Assembly: GCA_963779515.1 (NCBI GenBank)
Contig: CAVZYN010000001.1
Coordinates: 124,001-188,000 of the forward strand
Length of the DNA stretch: 64,000 nucleotides
Reading direction: 5' to 3'
DNA from: CAVZYN01 sp963779515
GTDB taxonomy: Bacteria > Pseudomonadota > Alphaproteobacteria > Rhizobiales > Hyphomicrobiaceae
Shown here: positions 9,298-17,743 of the stretch, one piece after another
Layout of the letters: each line of letters opens with the position of its first letter
Position numbering within the stretch: position 1 is the stretch's first letter
Notes under the pieces: generated by a model
The model's input: the letters and a program-made list of their open reading frames with translations, nothing else
Told to the model about the DNA's origin: nothing
The model's database searches: none
Program-made: the position numbers and the translations under genes

Positions 9298-10359
9298 TCA
9301 CGGCGTCCAGCGCGGGCGCGGTTCGCCGGTGTCGTCGAGGGCGGGTGCGGCCTCGGGTATCTCGGCTTCGCGCGCCTTGGTGATTTCCTTGATGATGGCG
9401 CCGAGCGCGTCTTTGACGCCAAGGCCGGAGACGGCTGACAAGATGATGGGCTTGCGGCGCGCGGGGCCTTTCAGTTCCTCGATCTTCGTTGCGATCGTCG
9501 CCATGTCGAGGGCATCGCATTTGGACAGCGCGACGATCTCTTTCTTGGCGGCGAGTTCGGGCGAGTAGGCTTTCAGCTCGGCGCGGACGGTTTTGTAGGC
9601 GGCGACGACGTCATCCTGCGTCGCATCGACAAGGTGCAGCAGCACGCGGCAGCGCTCGACGTGGCCGAGAAAACGGGTGCCGAGGCCCGCGCCTTCGTTG
9701 GCGCCTTCAATCAGGCCGGGAATATCTGCGAGCACGAAGTCTCGATCGTTGGCGCGCACCATGCCGAGATTGGGGTGCAGCGTCGTGAACGGGTAGTCGG
9801 CGATCTTGGGCTTGGCCGCGGAGACGGCGGCGAGGAATGTCGACTTGCCGGCATTCGGCAAGCCGACGAGACCGGCGTCGGCGATCAGCTTCATGCGCAG
9901 CCAGATGGTGAGCTCGGTCGACGGTTCGCCCGGATTGGCGTGGCGTGGCGCGCGATTGCTCGGCGTCTTGAAGCGGGCATTGCCGAAGCCGCCGTTGCCG
10001 CCGGTCGCGATCAGAGCGCGATCGCCGACGTTGACCAGCTCGGCGATCAGCGTGTCCTGGTCCTCGGCGAGCACCTCGGTGCCGGGCGGAACTTTGATGA
10101 TCTTGTCATTGCCGCCGGCGCCGTGGCGATCCTTGCCTTGGCCGGGCTTGCCGTTCTCGGCATAGAAGTGCTGCTGATAGCGGTAGTCGATCAGCGTGTT
10201 GAGATTGTCGACGCACTCGATCCAGACGTCGCCACCCTTGCCGCCGTCGCCGCCGTTGGGGCCGCCGTATTCGATGTATTTCTCGCGGCGGAAGGCGACG
10301 CAGCCGTTGCCGCCAGCGCCTGAGCGCACGTAGATCTTGGCGAGGTCGAGGAACTTCAT
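9298..10359 (-). CDS. obgE: Obg-family GTPase ObgE/CgtA
   Basis: 353 aa. The Gly-rich Obg domain fills residues 1-158 (YGGPNGGDGGKGGDVWIEC near 31-49). The G domain follows, with P-loop GLPNAGKS at 166-173, DIPGLIEGA as G3, and SKCDALD as G4. The protein binds the 50S subunit and links GTP levels to ribosome assembly and growth. The C-terminus is short and acidic-basic, normal for alphaproteobacteria. The start ATG overlaps (ATGA) the stop of a disrupted acetyltransferase remnant, showing the ancestral coupling. It belongs to the rplU-rpmA neighbourhood. Confidence 0.97.
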   Translation of the reverse strand: MKFLDLAKIYVRSGAGGNGCVAFRREKYIEYGGPNGGDGGKGGDVWIECVDNLNTLIDYRYQQHFYAENGKPGQGKDRHGAGGNDKIIKVPPGTEVLAEDQDTLIAELVNVGDRALIATGGNGGFGNARFKTPSNRAPRHANPGEPSTELTIWLRMKLIADAGLVGLPNAGKSTFLAAVSAAKPKIADYPFTTLHPNLGMVRANDRDFVLADIPGLIEGANEGAGLGTRFLGHVERCRVLLHLVDATQDDVVAAYKTVRAELKAYSPELAAKKEIVALSKCDALDMATIATKIEELKGPARRKPIILSAVSGLGVKDALGAIIKEITKAREAEIPEAAPALDDTGEPRPRWTP

Positions 10360-10600
10360 GCGTGTAACGCCTTAAAACGCGCCCGCGTCAGGATCATCTC
10401 GACGCTCGGCATGTCGCGGCCCTCAGGGCCTGAATACGAGGTGCTGCGGCCGGCTTCTTCAAAACCAAGCTTTTGCAGCACGTTTGCTGAGGCCTCATTA
10501 CCAGAGAGATGGCCGCTTGTAATGGCGGGATCGCGGCGTATGGCAAAGAAATTGAGCGGCGAGGGCGGTCGCGGCTTCCGTCATGTAGCCGAACGAAACG
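10356..10600 (-). pseudogene. 3' remnant of a GNAT acetyltransferase once coupled to obgE
   Basis: No intact gene is present. Reading toward obgE, a GNAT-like stretch FGYMTEAATALA appears in one frame (about 10550-10590). It continues one base out of frame as FFAIRRDPAITSGHLSGNEA, then VLQKLGFEEAGRSTSY, and ends in a TGA at 10356-10358 that overlaps the obgE ATG. The combined pieces match the C-terminal half of an acetyltransferase; the N-terminal half is missing. Homology stops near 10600, beside the lower-GC two-gene block, so the gene was probably cut by that insertion and then decayed. Confidence 0.75.
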
Positions 10601-10632
10601 ATTTGTGTCGTCTAGTTTTTTGTGAATTCAAT

Positions 10633-11373
10633 TCATGCGGCTAGCCGTTCAAGTGTCTGCTTTAGCGAGCTGAACGGCACTGGGCGTGCACCAGCCTTAA
10701 GGAGTTCAATGTCTGAAGCGCGCCAAATTTGCGTATCGTCATAGACGATCCGTTGTTCAAGGTTGGCGACCTTTTTCATATTGACGTCAAGGTGGGCAAC
10801 AACGGCAGAGTTGACCGAACTAGCATCAGGGACCACAAAGTCCATGGCGAGCTGGCGACCCCCTCCAATGTGGATCACATAGTCGAAGCCGTGTTCTTTG
10901 CTACTCACTCCAGCAATTTTGGCATTCCGGCTCCACTTGTCTTTGAACTTTAGGTCCAACAGCTCTTCAATGGCTTTCTTGAGGTCGCGCCGTGGAGGTC
11001 GCGCACTGGCCAACAAATGTTCAGCGACTGCCTTGGAAGCGTTAGCGACTTGAACAATCGCAGCCTCCAATTCTCTGACGCCAACAGACGGAGATATAAT
11101 CTCACCTCTTTCGGTTAGGGTGCATCCACGGTGCTTGACGATTCCCTTCATGAGATTTTTCAGAGGCTGCTCGGTGCGAACCGCTTGCGCCACCTCATCC
11201 AACGCAGCACCATCGTCATCGACCCGAAATAAATCACCGCGCTGCGTGATCGTCACTGCTACGGCCGAGTTTGATGGATAGAGACAGTGCGTGGCAACTC
11301 GAACACCTCTATCAGCCACTACAGGCGAAGGCCATCGCCCCAATGCTGATTCAACTGCCGCTAGGATGCTCAT
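10633..11373 (-). CDS. DUF1828-like protein of unknown function
   Basis: 246 aa from the ATG at 11373. The N-terminal half has THCLYPSNSAVAVTI and DLFRVDDDGAALDEV (about residues 28-65), the pattern of DUF1828 domains. The C-terminal half has an Arg/Lys-rich link and then a DYVIHIGGGRQLAMDFV-like beta region. The start was chosen because its ATG overlaps the stop of the broken upstream gene (ATGA). Base composition is visibly less GC-rich than the flanking genes, suggesting acquisition. Function is unknown; a role with the upstream partner is inferred only from coupling. Confidence 0.65.
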   Translation of the reverse strand: MSILAAVESALGRWPSPVVADRGVRVATHCLYPSNSAVAVTITQRGDLFRVDDDGAALDEVAQAVRTEQPLKNLMKGIVKHRGCTLTERGEIISPSVGVRELEAAIVQVANASKAVAEHLLASARPPRRDLKKAIEELLDLKFKDKWSRNAKIAGVSSKEHGFDYVIHIGGGRQLAMDFVVPDASSVNSAVVAHLDVNMKKVANLEQRIVYDDTQIWRASDIELLKAGARPVPFSSLKQTLERLAA

Positions 11374-11879
11374 AGGAACCGATCCGTTGAAGGCAAAGTT
11401 GGAACGCCAAGCTCTGCGATATCGATCTGCGTCTGGCCGCAAAACCACCTGAATGTATTGTCGAACGTTTTCAAGTTTGCGTCCAAAATTCTAGCATTTT
11501 CAAGTCGCTCGGGCAATGCAGTCTTAGTCGCAAACCTGCGATTGTCGTTCCAAGAGTGATAGTGTGGCGCCGTAAATGGGCCTTAGTCTAGATCGTCCGG
11601 CCTATTGAAAGAATTAACGTGCGTTTCATCGTTGGAGAAATCTAACCGCCAAATTGCTCTGCCATAGGAGAGTATTAGACGGAACTGCAATTCACGGACG
11701 CGTGGGTACGCGATTATTGTCAGTCTTGCATCGCTAACTTCACCTTCGACGAGCAGCGGGTAGAGAAGGCGGTGGTCGCCTTCTCGATGTTCGTCGACCC
11801 ATTCGGCGCGACCAATGGGTTTCTTTGTAGCTGAGAGCACTTTGTCGACCAAAACTCGCACGTCAGGTGACGCTGGCAT
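11370..11879 (-). pseudogene. Unknown protein, reading frame split by one in-frame TAA
   Basis: From the ATG at 11879 the frame encodes 98 aa ending LDFSNDETHVNSFNRPDDLD, then TAA at 11583-11585. In the same frame it continues at once as GPFTAPHYHSWNDNRRFA and runs to a TGA at 11370-11372 that overlaps the next gene's ATG. Without the TAA the product would be 169 aa. The sense of the continuation (HYHSW, RWFCGQ) and the exact ATGA coupling show that this was one gene. An AAGGAC ribosome site precedes the ATG. I do not recognise the family. The stop may be a nonsense mutation, a sequencing error, or a read-through site. Confidence 0.6.
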
Positions 11880-12009
11880 TTTCGTTGTCCTTGGACTGTC
11901 GCGTCAGGACAGCGAAATTTCGGCATATGCCCGCTCGATGCAGCAAGGGGCTCCGCACTACAACTCAGTAACTATTGCGTGTTCTCCGAATGTGAGCAAG
12001 CGGCATCCC

Positions 12010-12594
12010 TCACCCCCACACCCGCGCGGCGAGGCGGCGCCAGCCGGTGGCGGGTTCGGGATCGGGAAAAGATGCGCCGAGTTTGGCTTCGGCAGCTGCG
12101 CGGTCGAGCCAGTAGGTGATCGCTTCGACGTCGACGCCGCGGGCGGGCGACCAGAGCCGTTCGCGGCCAGCTTGCTTGAACCCCAAATGGGTGATGACGC
12201 GGGCGGACGCCGGATTGTCGATGAAGTGCGCCGACGACATGGCGGTGAGGCGGCCTTCGGTAAAGCCGTAAGTGACCACGGCGCGGGCGGCTTCCTTGGC
12301 GATGCCGTGGCCCCAATAGGGTTTGGCGATCCAGAAGCCGAGTTCGCCGATCCGCGGCAGGCGGCAGTAGTAGCCGATGCCGCCGATCAACCGGCCGTCG
12401 CACTCGATCGCAAAGCGGACATCGCCGCTGACGGGTTTCAGCCAGCGCGCGGCGATATCCTTCGGCAGCGGGTGTGGGATGTCGCTGGTCATGCGCGCGA
12501 CATGCCAGTCGCCGGCGAGGTCGGCGAAGGCGGTCACGTCAGCGGCTGCAAAGGGCCGCAGTCGAAGGCGTTCGGTTTTCAAGTCATGTCGCAT
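12010..12594 (-). CDS. GNAT-family N-acetyltransferase (RimJ/RimL-like)
   Basis: 194 aa from the ATG at 12594. The N-terminus LKTERLRLRPFAAADVTAF is the usual RimJ/RimL-type start. Acetyl-CoA binding is seen in FWIAKPYWGHGIAKEAARAV, then NPASARVITHLGFKQAGRE. Acetyltransferases of this type commonly sit in the rplU-rpmA-obgE neighbourhood of Hyphomicrobiales. The rtcB-like gene upstream ends inside the longer alternative frame, which supports the shorter start. The substrate is unknown. Confidence 0.88.
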   Translation of the reverse strand: MRHDLKTERLRLRPFAAADVTAFADLAGDWHVARMTSDIPHPLPKDIAARWLKPVSGDVRFAIECDGRLIGGIGYYCRLPRIGELGFWIAKPYWGHGIAKEAARAVVTYGFTEGRLTAMSSAHFIDNPASARVITHLGFKQAGRERLWSPARGVDVEAITYWLDRAAAEAKLGASFPDPEPATGWRRLAARVWG

Positions 12595-12650
12595 GCGCGC
12601 ATTCTGAAAGGCTGCGGCGCCGAGGGCAAGGTGCCCCCGGCGCGTGATCC

Positions 12651-14144
12651 TCAATCTCGCCGATTTTGGCGCTTTGTCATCCACGGCTTGTCGTAGTCGC
12701 CGGCCATGATGCAGCCCTTCGGCATGATCATGCCGGCGACGTCGGCTAGGCCGAAGCGCTCGATCTGGGCGTGCACCTGCGCCGCGTTCTTGTAGGCCAT
12801 CGGGCTCTCGGAGACGTCTGGCCGGTCATAGAAAAAGCGCACGTCGAGGCCTTCGGTCTGGCGGTCCAGCCAGACGCGCGACTGCGCGAGGTAGGCGTCC
12901 GGCGGCAAGCCATGCAATCCGATCTCCTTCAGCAGCGCGGTACGGCTCTTATTCCGGCCAGCGCCATGCGGCGAGAACGAGGCGTACTCCGCGCGGTCGC
13001 GTCCGAACGTCAGCAGCACGGGCGCCGCCATGTTGAGCGGGATAAGCCCGAGCAACGGGTGGCCGCTATCGTCCCGCCATGCAGGGGTCGCGCCCTTGCC
13101 GTGGAAGTAACGGCCGTCCCGCTTCCAAACGAAGTTGTGCTCGTTGCCGAACGCCGCCAGTGCGCCGATACCGAGGCGCTTGAGCGTGCGCTCGTGGATC
13201 AGCTGATGATTGCGCTTGGTCCAACGGGCGACGTACTGCAACGCGTCCCAATAGGCGGCGCCGATCTCGCTCTCGGGATCGAGCCACGCCTGTTGCTGCG
13301 GCGTGTCAGGTGACACGTCCTTGGTGTGGCGCACGGCCGCCTCGATGCCGCGCTTATAGACCTGGGCACCGAGATCGCGGCTGCCGTGATGGGTGACCAG
13401 CACGTCGACGGTCTCCCGGCCGTCGAGCGCGGCCGCAAGCGCGGGCTGCCCGTTCTGCGACAGCGACACCTTGAGCGTGGGTGTCACGTCGAGGGCGCCG
13501 AGATACGCGAAATGATTGCCGTCGCCCTGATCGCAGAGCTGCGCCTTTGCACGCCCGGCGAGCTGAGAGAGAAACGGATTGCGCGTCGTCTCGATGTCCG
13601 CGGTGATCGGGTCCGCGATCCAATCGTCCGGCGCCCGGCCACCCGGACCGAAGCGCGTCGTGGCCTTGAGCGCGTCCATGAATGTGCCCGTTGCGGCCCC
13701 GGCCGGGAACACGGTTGCATACATCGAGCAACAAATGTCGGCCGAATGGAACGCTGGATGAATGCCGCGCGACACGACGGCGCCGCCAACCGGGATCGTT
13801 CCTGGTGCTGAGCCCGACGGGCAGGCATCGGGCATGATCGCGCCGTGCTCCAGCACCGGGCAGCGCATGAGATCGTCCATGTGGCGGCGCACGGCGGCAA
13901 TGTTGGCGGCGTCTTCGTCGCTCTCGGCTTCAATCGCGACGCCGTAGGTGCCGGCGGCGCGGCGGCGCATCACCGCAGGCGCGGGCGGTTCCGCGTCGAG
14001 AACCTGCCGCTTGATATCGTCGAGCGAGACGCCTTCGCTTGCAAGCCGCAGGACGGTCGCGAGAACCTCCTTGAAGCGGGGGCCGGGCTTCAGTCCCCAG
14101 GAGATGAGCAGTCGGCCGTCGATGACGTGATGGATCTTGGACAT
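12651..14144 (-). CDS. RtcB-family RNA ligase-like protein
   Basis: 497 aa. RtcB hallmarks in order: VSRGIHPAFHSADICCSMYA around residues 122-142 (metal-site Asp/Cys region), DQGDGNHFAYLG (the GNHF signature), VTHHGSRDLG (metal His), GNEHNFVW, and SPHGAGRNKSR (guanylate-binding loop), ending with GDYDKPW. Classical RtcB joins 2',3'-cyclic phosphate or 3'-phosphate RNA ends to 5'-OH ends using GTP and Mn2+. This copy differs in detail from E. coli RtcB (ICCSM instead of GCGM), so it may be a subfamily with another substrate. It is placed between two acetyltransferase genes and looks like an insertion in the ribosomal-gene block. Confidence 0.82.
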   Translation of the reverse strand: MSKIHHVIDGRLLISWGLKPGPRFKEVLATVLRLASEGVSLDDIKRQVLDAEPPAPAVMRRRAAGTYGVAIEAESDEDAANIAAVRRHMDDLMRCPVLEHGAIMPDACPSGSAPGTIPVGGAVVSRGIHPAFHSADICCSMYATVFPAGAATGTFMDALKATTRFGPGGRAPDDWIADPITADIETTRNPFLSQLAGRAKAQLCDQGDGNHFAYLGALDVTPTLKVSLSQNGQPALAAALDGRETVDVLVTHHGSRDLGAQVYKRGIEAAVRHTKDVSPDTPQQQAWLDPESEIGAAYWDALQYVARWTKRNHQLIHERTLKRLGIGALAAFGNEHNFVWKRDGRYFHGKGATPAWRDDSGHPLLGLIPLNMAAPVLLTFGRDRAEYASFSPHGAGRNKSRTALLKEIGLHGLPPDAYLAQSRVWLDRQTEGLDVRFFYDRPDVSESPMAYKNAAQVHAQIERFGLADVAGMIMPKGCIMAGDYDKPWMTKRQNRRD

Positions 14145-14184
14145 TGTCGAACCAGATGTTGAGCGCTCGTGTGAGCGTTTGAGT

Positions 14185-14802
14185 TTAGATCGTTTCGGTC
14201 ACCTGTTCCTTAGCGGGGGCACGAACCAGCGCGGACGGCGGGATGGCCAGCCGTTGGCGGCCGAGCGCGAAGCCGTCGAGCTGCATCGGTCCGCGCACCG
14301 GGCTCTCCCACGCCATCGGGCCGGTCGGATGGAATCCGCACTTTTCCAGCACGCGGCGCGAGGCCGGATTGTTGGTCCGCACACCCGCCGTGATCTGGGC
14401 GACACGCGTCAGAATGAACGTCCAATCCGCAAGTGCCGCCACGGCTTCGGTCATCAGGCCTTGGCCCCAGTGAGAAGGATCGAGATGATAGCCGAGGCGC
14501 GCGCTGCCGCCGGGTTCGAGCGCAATGCCGACTTGTCCGATCGCTGTCTCGGTCGCCTCGCGTGCGGTGATGACGAGGACGAGCTTGCCGCCGGATGTGT
14601 TGCCGGTGCGGCCGGCCGCGATCCGCGCAGCGATACCGTCGCGGTCAATTCCGACGGGCCACATCGCGGTCATCTCAGCGACCTCGGGCTTGCCGATCCA
14701 CGGCGCCAGGGTCTCGACATCACACGCGCGCGGCCAGCGCAGCCACAGGCGCCGGGTTTCGATCCAGAAAACGTCGTCGCGGGTCTCGGCGGGAAACAAC
14801 AT
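14185..14802 (-). CDS. GNAT-family N-acetyltransferase
   Basis: 205 aa from the ATG at 14802. It has the ETRRLWLRWPRACDVETL start block, an acetyl-CoA loop LDPSHWGQGLMTEAVAALA, and NPASRRVLEKCGFHPTG. It is of RimJ/RimL type and lies 152 bases downstream of rpmA in the same orientation, so it is probably transcribed with rplU-rpmA. A longer frame exists upstream but would add a Gly/Pro-rich tail not usual for the family. Confidence 0.87.
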   Translation of the reverse strand: MLFPAETRDDVFWIETRRLWLRWPRACDVETLAPWIGKPEVAEMTAMWPVGIDRDGIAARIAAGRTGNTSGGKLVLVITAREATETAIGQVGIALEPGGSARLGYHLDPSHWGQGLMTEAVAALADWTFILTRVAQITAGVRTNNPASRRVLEKCGFHPTGPMAWESPVRGPMQLDGFALGRQRLAIPPSALVRAPAKEQVTETI

Positions 14803-14954
14803 GGGGCGCTCCAGAAACGTCTCGAGGGACGGTGGCGTCCACCGTCCCTCGGAGATTTCGGAGCCTGGTCTCGCGGTGGGACCCACTTGGGTCGTGCGAG
14901 GGGCGTTTCGAAGTCGCCGGGTCTGGTGAGACGCCGGCGGTTCGATGTGCCGGC

Positions 14955-15231
14955 TTATTCTGCTGCTTGAAGTTTCGCCGCTGGTTTGATCGCGACGTAG
15001 ACGCGGCCGTTTCGCTTTGTCGCGAATGCCACTTCACCATCACATTTGGCAAACAGCGTATGATCGGTACCCATGCCGACGTTGGCGCCCGCATGGACCT
15101 TCGTGCCGCGCTGGCGCACGAGGATGTTGCCGGCAAGCACGACCTGGCCGCCGTAGCGCTTCACGCCGAGCATCTTGGGATTGGAGTTCGCGGCCGTTAC
15201 GGGTGGAGCCGCCTGCTTTTTTCTGTGCCAT
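14955..15231 (-). pseudogene. rpmA: 50S ribosomal protein L27 gene, broken by a +1 frameshift
   Basis: The canonical L27 N-terminus MAQKKAGGSTRNGR starts at the ATG at 15231. The rest of L27 (MLGVKRYGGQVVLAGNILV to the end) lies one frame away and stops at 14955. The switch is explained by one extra T on the plus strand at 15187-15188: removing it restores GRDSNPKMLGVK in one frame. L27 is a near-universal ribosomal protein at the peptidyl-transferase centre, so a true null is unlikely. A sequencing indel, a duplicate gene elsewhere, or programmed shifting would each explain it. It lies 48 bases downstream of rplU. Confidence 0.9.
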
Positions 15232-15279
15232 GGACCTGTGTCCTTCTTAATCAGAGCGTTCGATCGGGAGCGAATGGTG

Positions 15280-15594
15280 TCAGCCGGTGATGCCGGTGAT
15301 CTTCACCGTCGTGATGTGCTGGCGGTGACCACGGCGGCGGCGCGAATTCTTGCGGCGGCGCTTTTTGAAGGCGATGACCTTGGGCCAGCGGCCCTGCTCG
15401 ACGACTTCGGCTGTGACCTTGGCGCCGGCAACGGTCGGCTTGCCGATCTTCACGCCGGATTCGCCGCCCAGCATCAGCACCTCGGTGAATTCCACCGAAG
15501 CGCCGGCGTCGGCGACGAGTTTTTCGATTTCGAGGACGTCGTTGGCGGCGACACGGTATTGCTTGCCGCCCGTCTTAATGACTGCGTACATCAT
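15280..15594 (-). CDS. rplU: 50S ribosomal protein L21
   Basis: 104 aa. MYAVIKTGGKQYRVAAND at the N-terminus and AFKKRRRKNSRRRRGHRQH near the C-terminus are diagnostic of L21, which binds 23S rRNA. Two consecutive ATG codons (15594 and 15591) can serve as the start. It is the first gene of the rplU-rpmA operon. The 280 bases upstream, to the divergent ABC gene, contain no other gene that I can support. Confidence 0.97.
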   Translation of the reverse strand: MMYAVIKTGGKQYRVAANDVLEIEKLVADAGASVEFTEVLMLGGESGVKIGKPTVAGAKVTAEVVEQGRWPKVIAFKKRRRKNSRRRRGHRQHITTVKITGITG

Positions 15595-15873
15595 TGTATT
15601 CCTTCGTTTTTCCGCGTCCTGTGGCGCCGCCCCGAAGGGCGGACTTGCGAGGGAGACAGCAAACAGGCGTCTCGGAGCCTCGGACAGCGCATTACCCGCG
15701 GCGGCCTCGCGGCCCCGCAGTCGCGGCGGTTATCATCGAGATGCGGCCGGAAGTCAATGCGTCGGCGGGCTTTCAAGCAGATCGACCGCGTACGCCAGCG
15801 CCCGAACTGCGCAGTGGTGGACGTGTCTATGATCGTTCATTAGAGGACCTTGCGCCGCGTATGGCGGTTCGGC

Positions 15874-17739
15874 ATGGTCCGGCCGCTTATCCAAGCCTGC
15901 ATCCAAGTGAGGAGCCGTCGCCTCGTGTCACATCCGCGCCCCGCTACCCGTTCCGGGGTTCCGGCTTCCGAGCCAGAGACAAAACCACGCCAATCGCTGC
16001 AGCCGCTCAAGGCGATCTGGCCCTACATTCTCCGCCACCCGGCCCAGATCGCTGCGGCGATCGTCGCGTTGATCGTGTCGGCGAGCGCGATGCTGGCCGT
16101 GCCGCGCGCCGTGCAGCAGATGATCGACGTCGGATTTTCCGGGCGCGAGGGCGCCTCGATCGATGTCGCGTTCAAGCTGCTGATCGGCATCGGGTTCGTG
16201 CTCGCGTTCGCAAGCGCGTCGCGATTTTACTTCGTCAATTGGCTCGGTGAGCGCGTCGTTACCGATCTGCGCGCCGATGTGTTCAAGCATTTGGCGACGT
16301 TGGGACCGGCATTTTATGAAAAGACGCACTCCGGCGAGGTGATGAGCCGGCTGACCGCCGATACGACGCAATTGAAGTCGGCGTCGGGCTCATCGCTGTC
16401 GCAGGCGCTCCGCAATGCGATCATGCTGATCGGCGCAACGGTCATGATGGTCGTCACGAGCCCACGCCTTTCCGTGTTGCTGATGTTGGCGATCCCAGCG
16501 ATCGTGCTGCCGCTCTTGATGGCGGGGCGCATGGTCCGCAAGCGCTCACGTGCACAGCAGGACAGCCTTGCGGATGCGGCTGCTTACGCGGCGGACAATC
16601 TCGGTGCGGTGCGCACCATGCAGGCTTATACGCATGAGGCGGCGGTCGTCGCGCGCTTTACGGCGGCCGTCGAGCGCGTGTTCCAGGATGCCCGCGCCAG
16701 GATGCTGGCGCGCGCCGCGCTCACCGCGCTCGTGATGTTCGTGGTCATCGCAAGCGTTGTCGCGGTGCTGTGGTATGGCGCCACGCGCGTCATCAGCGGC
16801 GAAATGACGGGCGGGCAGCTCAGCCAGTTCGTGCTCTATGCGCTGTTCGCGGCAGGCGCCATTGCGGAGCTTGCGGAAGTGTGGGGTGAGTTGCAACAGG
16901 CCGCAGGTGCGGCGGAGCGGTTGGCTGAGTTCCTCGCGGTGGTGCCAGAAATCACCGCGCCCGCGCATCCAAAGCCGCTTCCGGAACCGCCGCTGGGCAC
17001 GCTTGCCTTCGAAACGGTGCGGTTCATGTATCCATCGCGGCCGGAAACGGCAGCACTTGATGGCGTGTCGTTCGAAGTGAAGCCGGGCGAGACTGTCGCG
17101 ATCGTTGGGCCCTCAGGAGCAGGAAAGAGCACGATCTTCAACCTGATCCTGCGCTTCTACGATCCGGCGGGTGGACGGGTATTGGTGGACGGCGTGCCGG
17201 TGTCGGAAGCGGATCCCCGCGTCTTGCGTCAACGCATGGCGTTGGTGCCGCAGGACGTCGCGTTGTTCGACGACACGGTTCTCGAGAATATCCGCTATGG
17301 CGCGCCGGGAGCGAGCGAAGCCGACGTGATCGCGGCGGCCAAGTCGGCGCAGGCGGACGCGTTCATTCGCGCGCTGCCCAACGGCTATGGCACGCGGCTC
17401 GGCGAGCGCGGCGTGACGCTGTCGGGCGGTCAGCGGCAACGTATAGCGATTGCGCGCGCGATCCTGCGCAACGCTCCGATCTTGCTGCTCGACGAGGCGA
17501 CGAGCGCACTCGATGCCGAGAGCGAGGGCGCGGTGCAGGCCGCCTTGGAGCGCGTCATGGAAAACCGCACGACGCTCGTGATCGCGCACCGGCTCGCCAC
17601 GGTTCAGAGTGCGGATCGGATCCTCGTCATGGACCAGGGCCGCATCGTCGAGCAGGGGCGGCACGCGGACCTGGTGGCGCGCCGGGGGCTCTACAGCCGC
17701 CTTGCCGATCTCCAGTTCGGCCGCGACGCGGCGGAGTAG
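15874..17739 (+). CDS. ABC transporter, fused membrane and ATPase domains (MsbA-like exporter)
   Basis: 621 aa from the ATG at 15874. The membrane domain spans roughly residues 45-330 with six hydrophobic helices. The ATPase has Walker A GPSGAGKST, Q-loop VPQDVALF, signature LSGGQRQR, Walker B ILLLDEATSAL, and an H-loop in VIAHRLAT. This half-transporter layout works as a homodimer; relatives flip lipid A precursors or export peptides and drugs. GTG codons at 15907 and 15925 are alternative starts, the latter with a GAGGAG site upstream. It ends four bases before the convergent MuiA-like gene. Confidence 0.9.
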   Translation: MVRPLIQACIQVRSRRLVSHPRPATRSGVPASEPETKPRQSLQPLKAIWPYILRHPAQIAAAIVALIVSASAMLAVPRAVQQMIDVGFSGREGASIDVAFKLLIGIGFVLAFASASRFYFVNWLGERVVTDLRADVFKHLATLGPAFYEKTHSGEVMSRLTADTTQLKSASGSSLSQALRNAIMLIGATVMMVVTSPRLSVLLMLAIPAIVLPLLMAGRMVRKRSRAQQDSLADAAAYAADNLGAVRTMQAYTHEAAVVARFTAAVERVFQDARARMLARAALTALVMFVVIASVVAVLWYGATRVISGEMTGGQLSQFVLYALFAAGAIAELAEVWGELQQAAGAAERLAEFLAVVPEITAPAHPKPLPEPPLGTLAFETVRFMYPSRPETAALDGVSFEVKPGETVAIVGPSGAGKSTIFNLILRFYDPAGGRVLVDGVPVSEADPRVLRQRMALVPQDVALFDDTVLENIRYGAPGASEADVIAAAKSAQADAFIRALPNGYGTRLGERGVTLSGGQRQRIAIARAILRNAPILLLDEATSALDAESEGAVQAALERVMENRTTLVIAHRLATVQSADRILVMDQGRIVEQGRHADLVARRGLYSRLADLQFGRDAAE

Positions 17740-17743
17740 GCGC

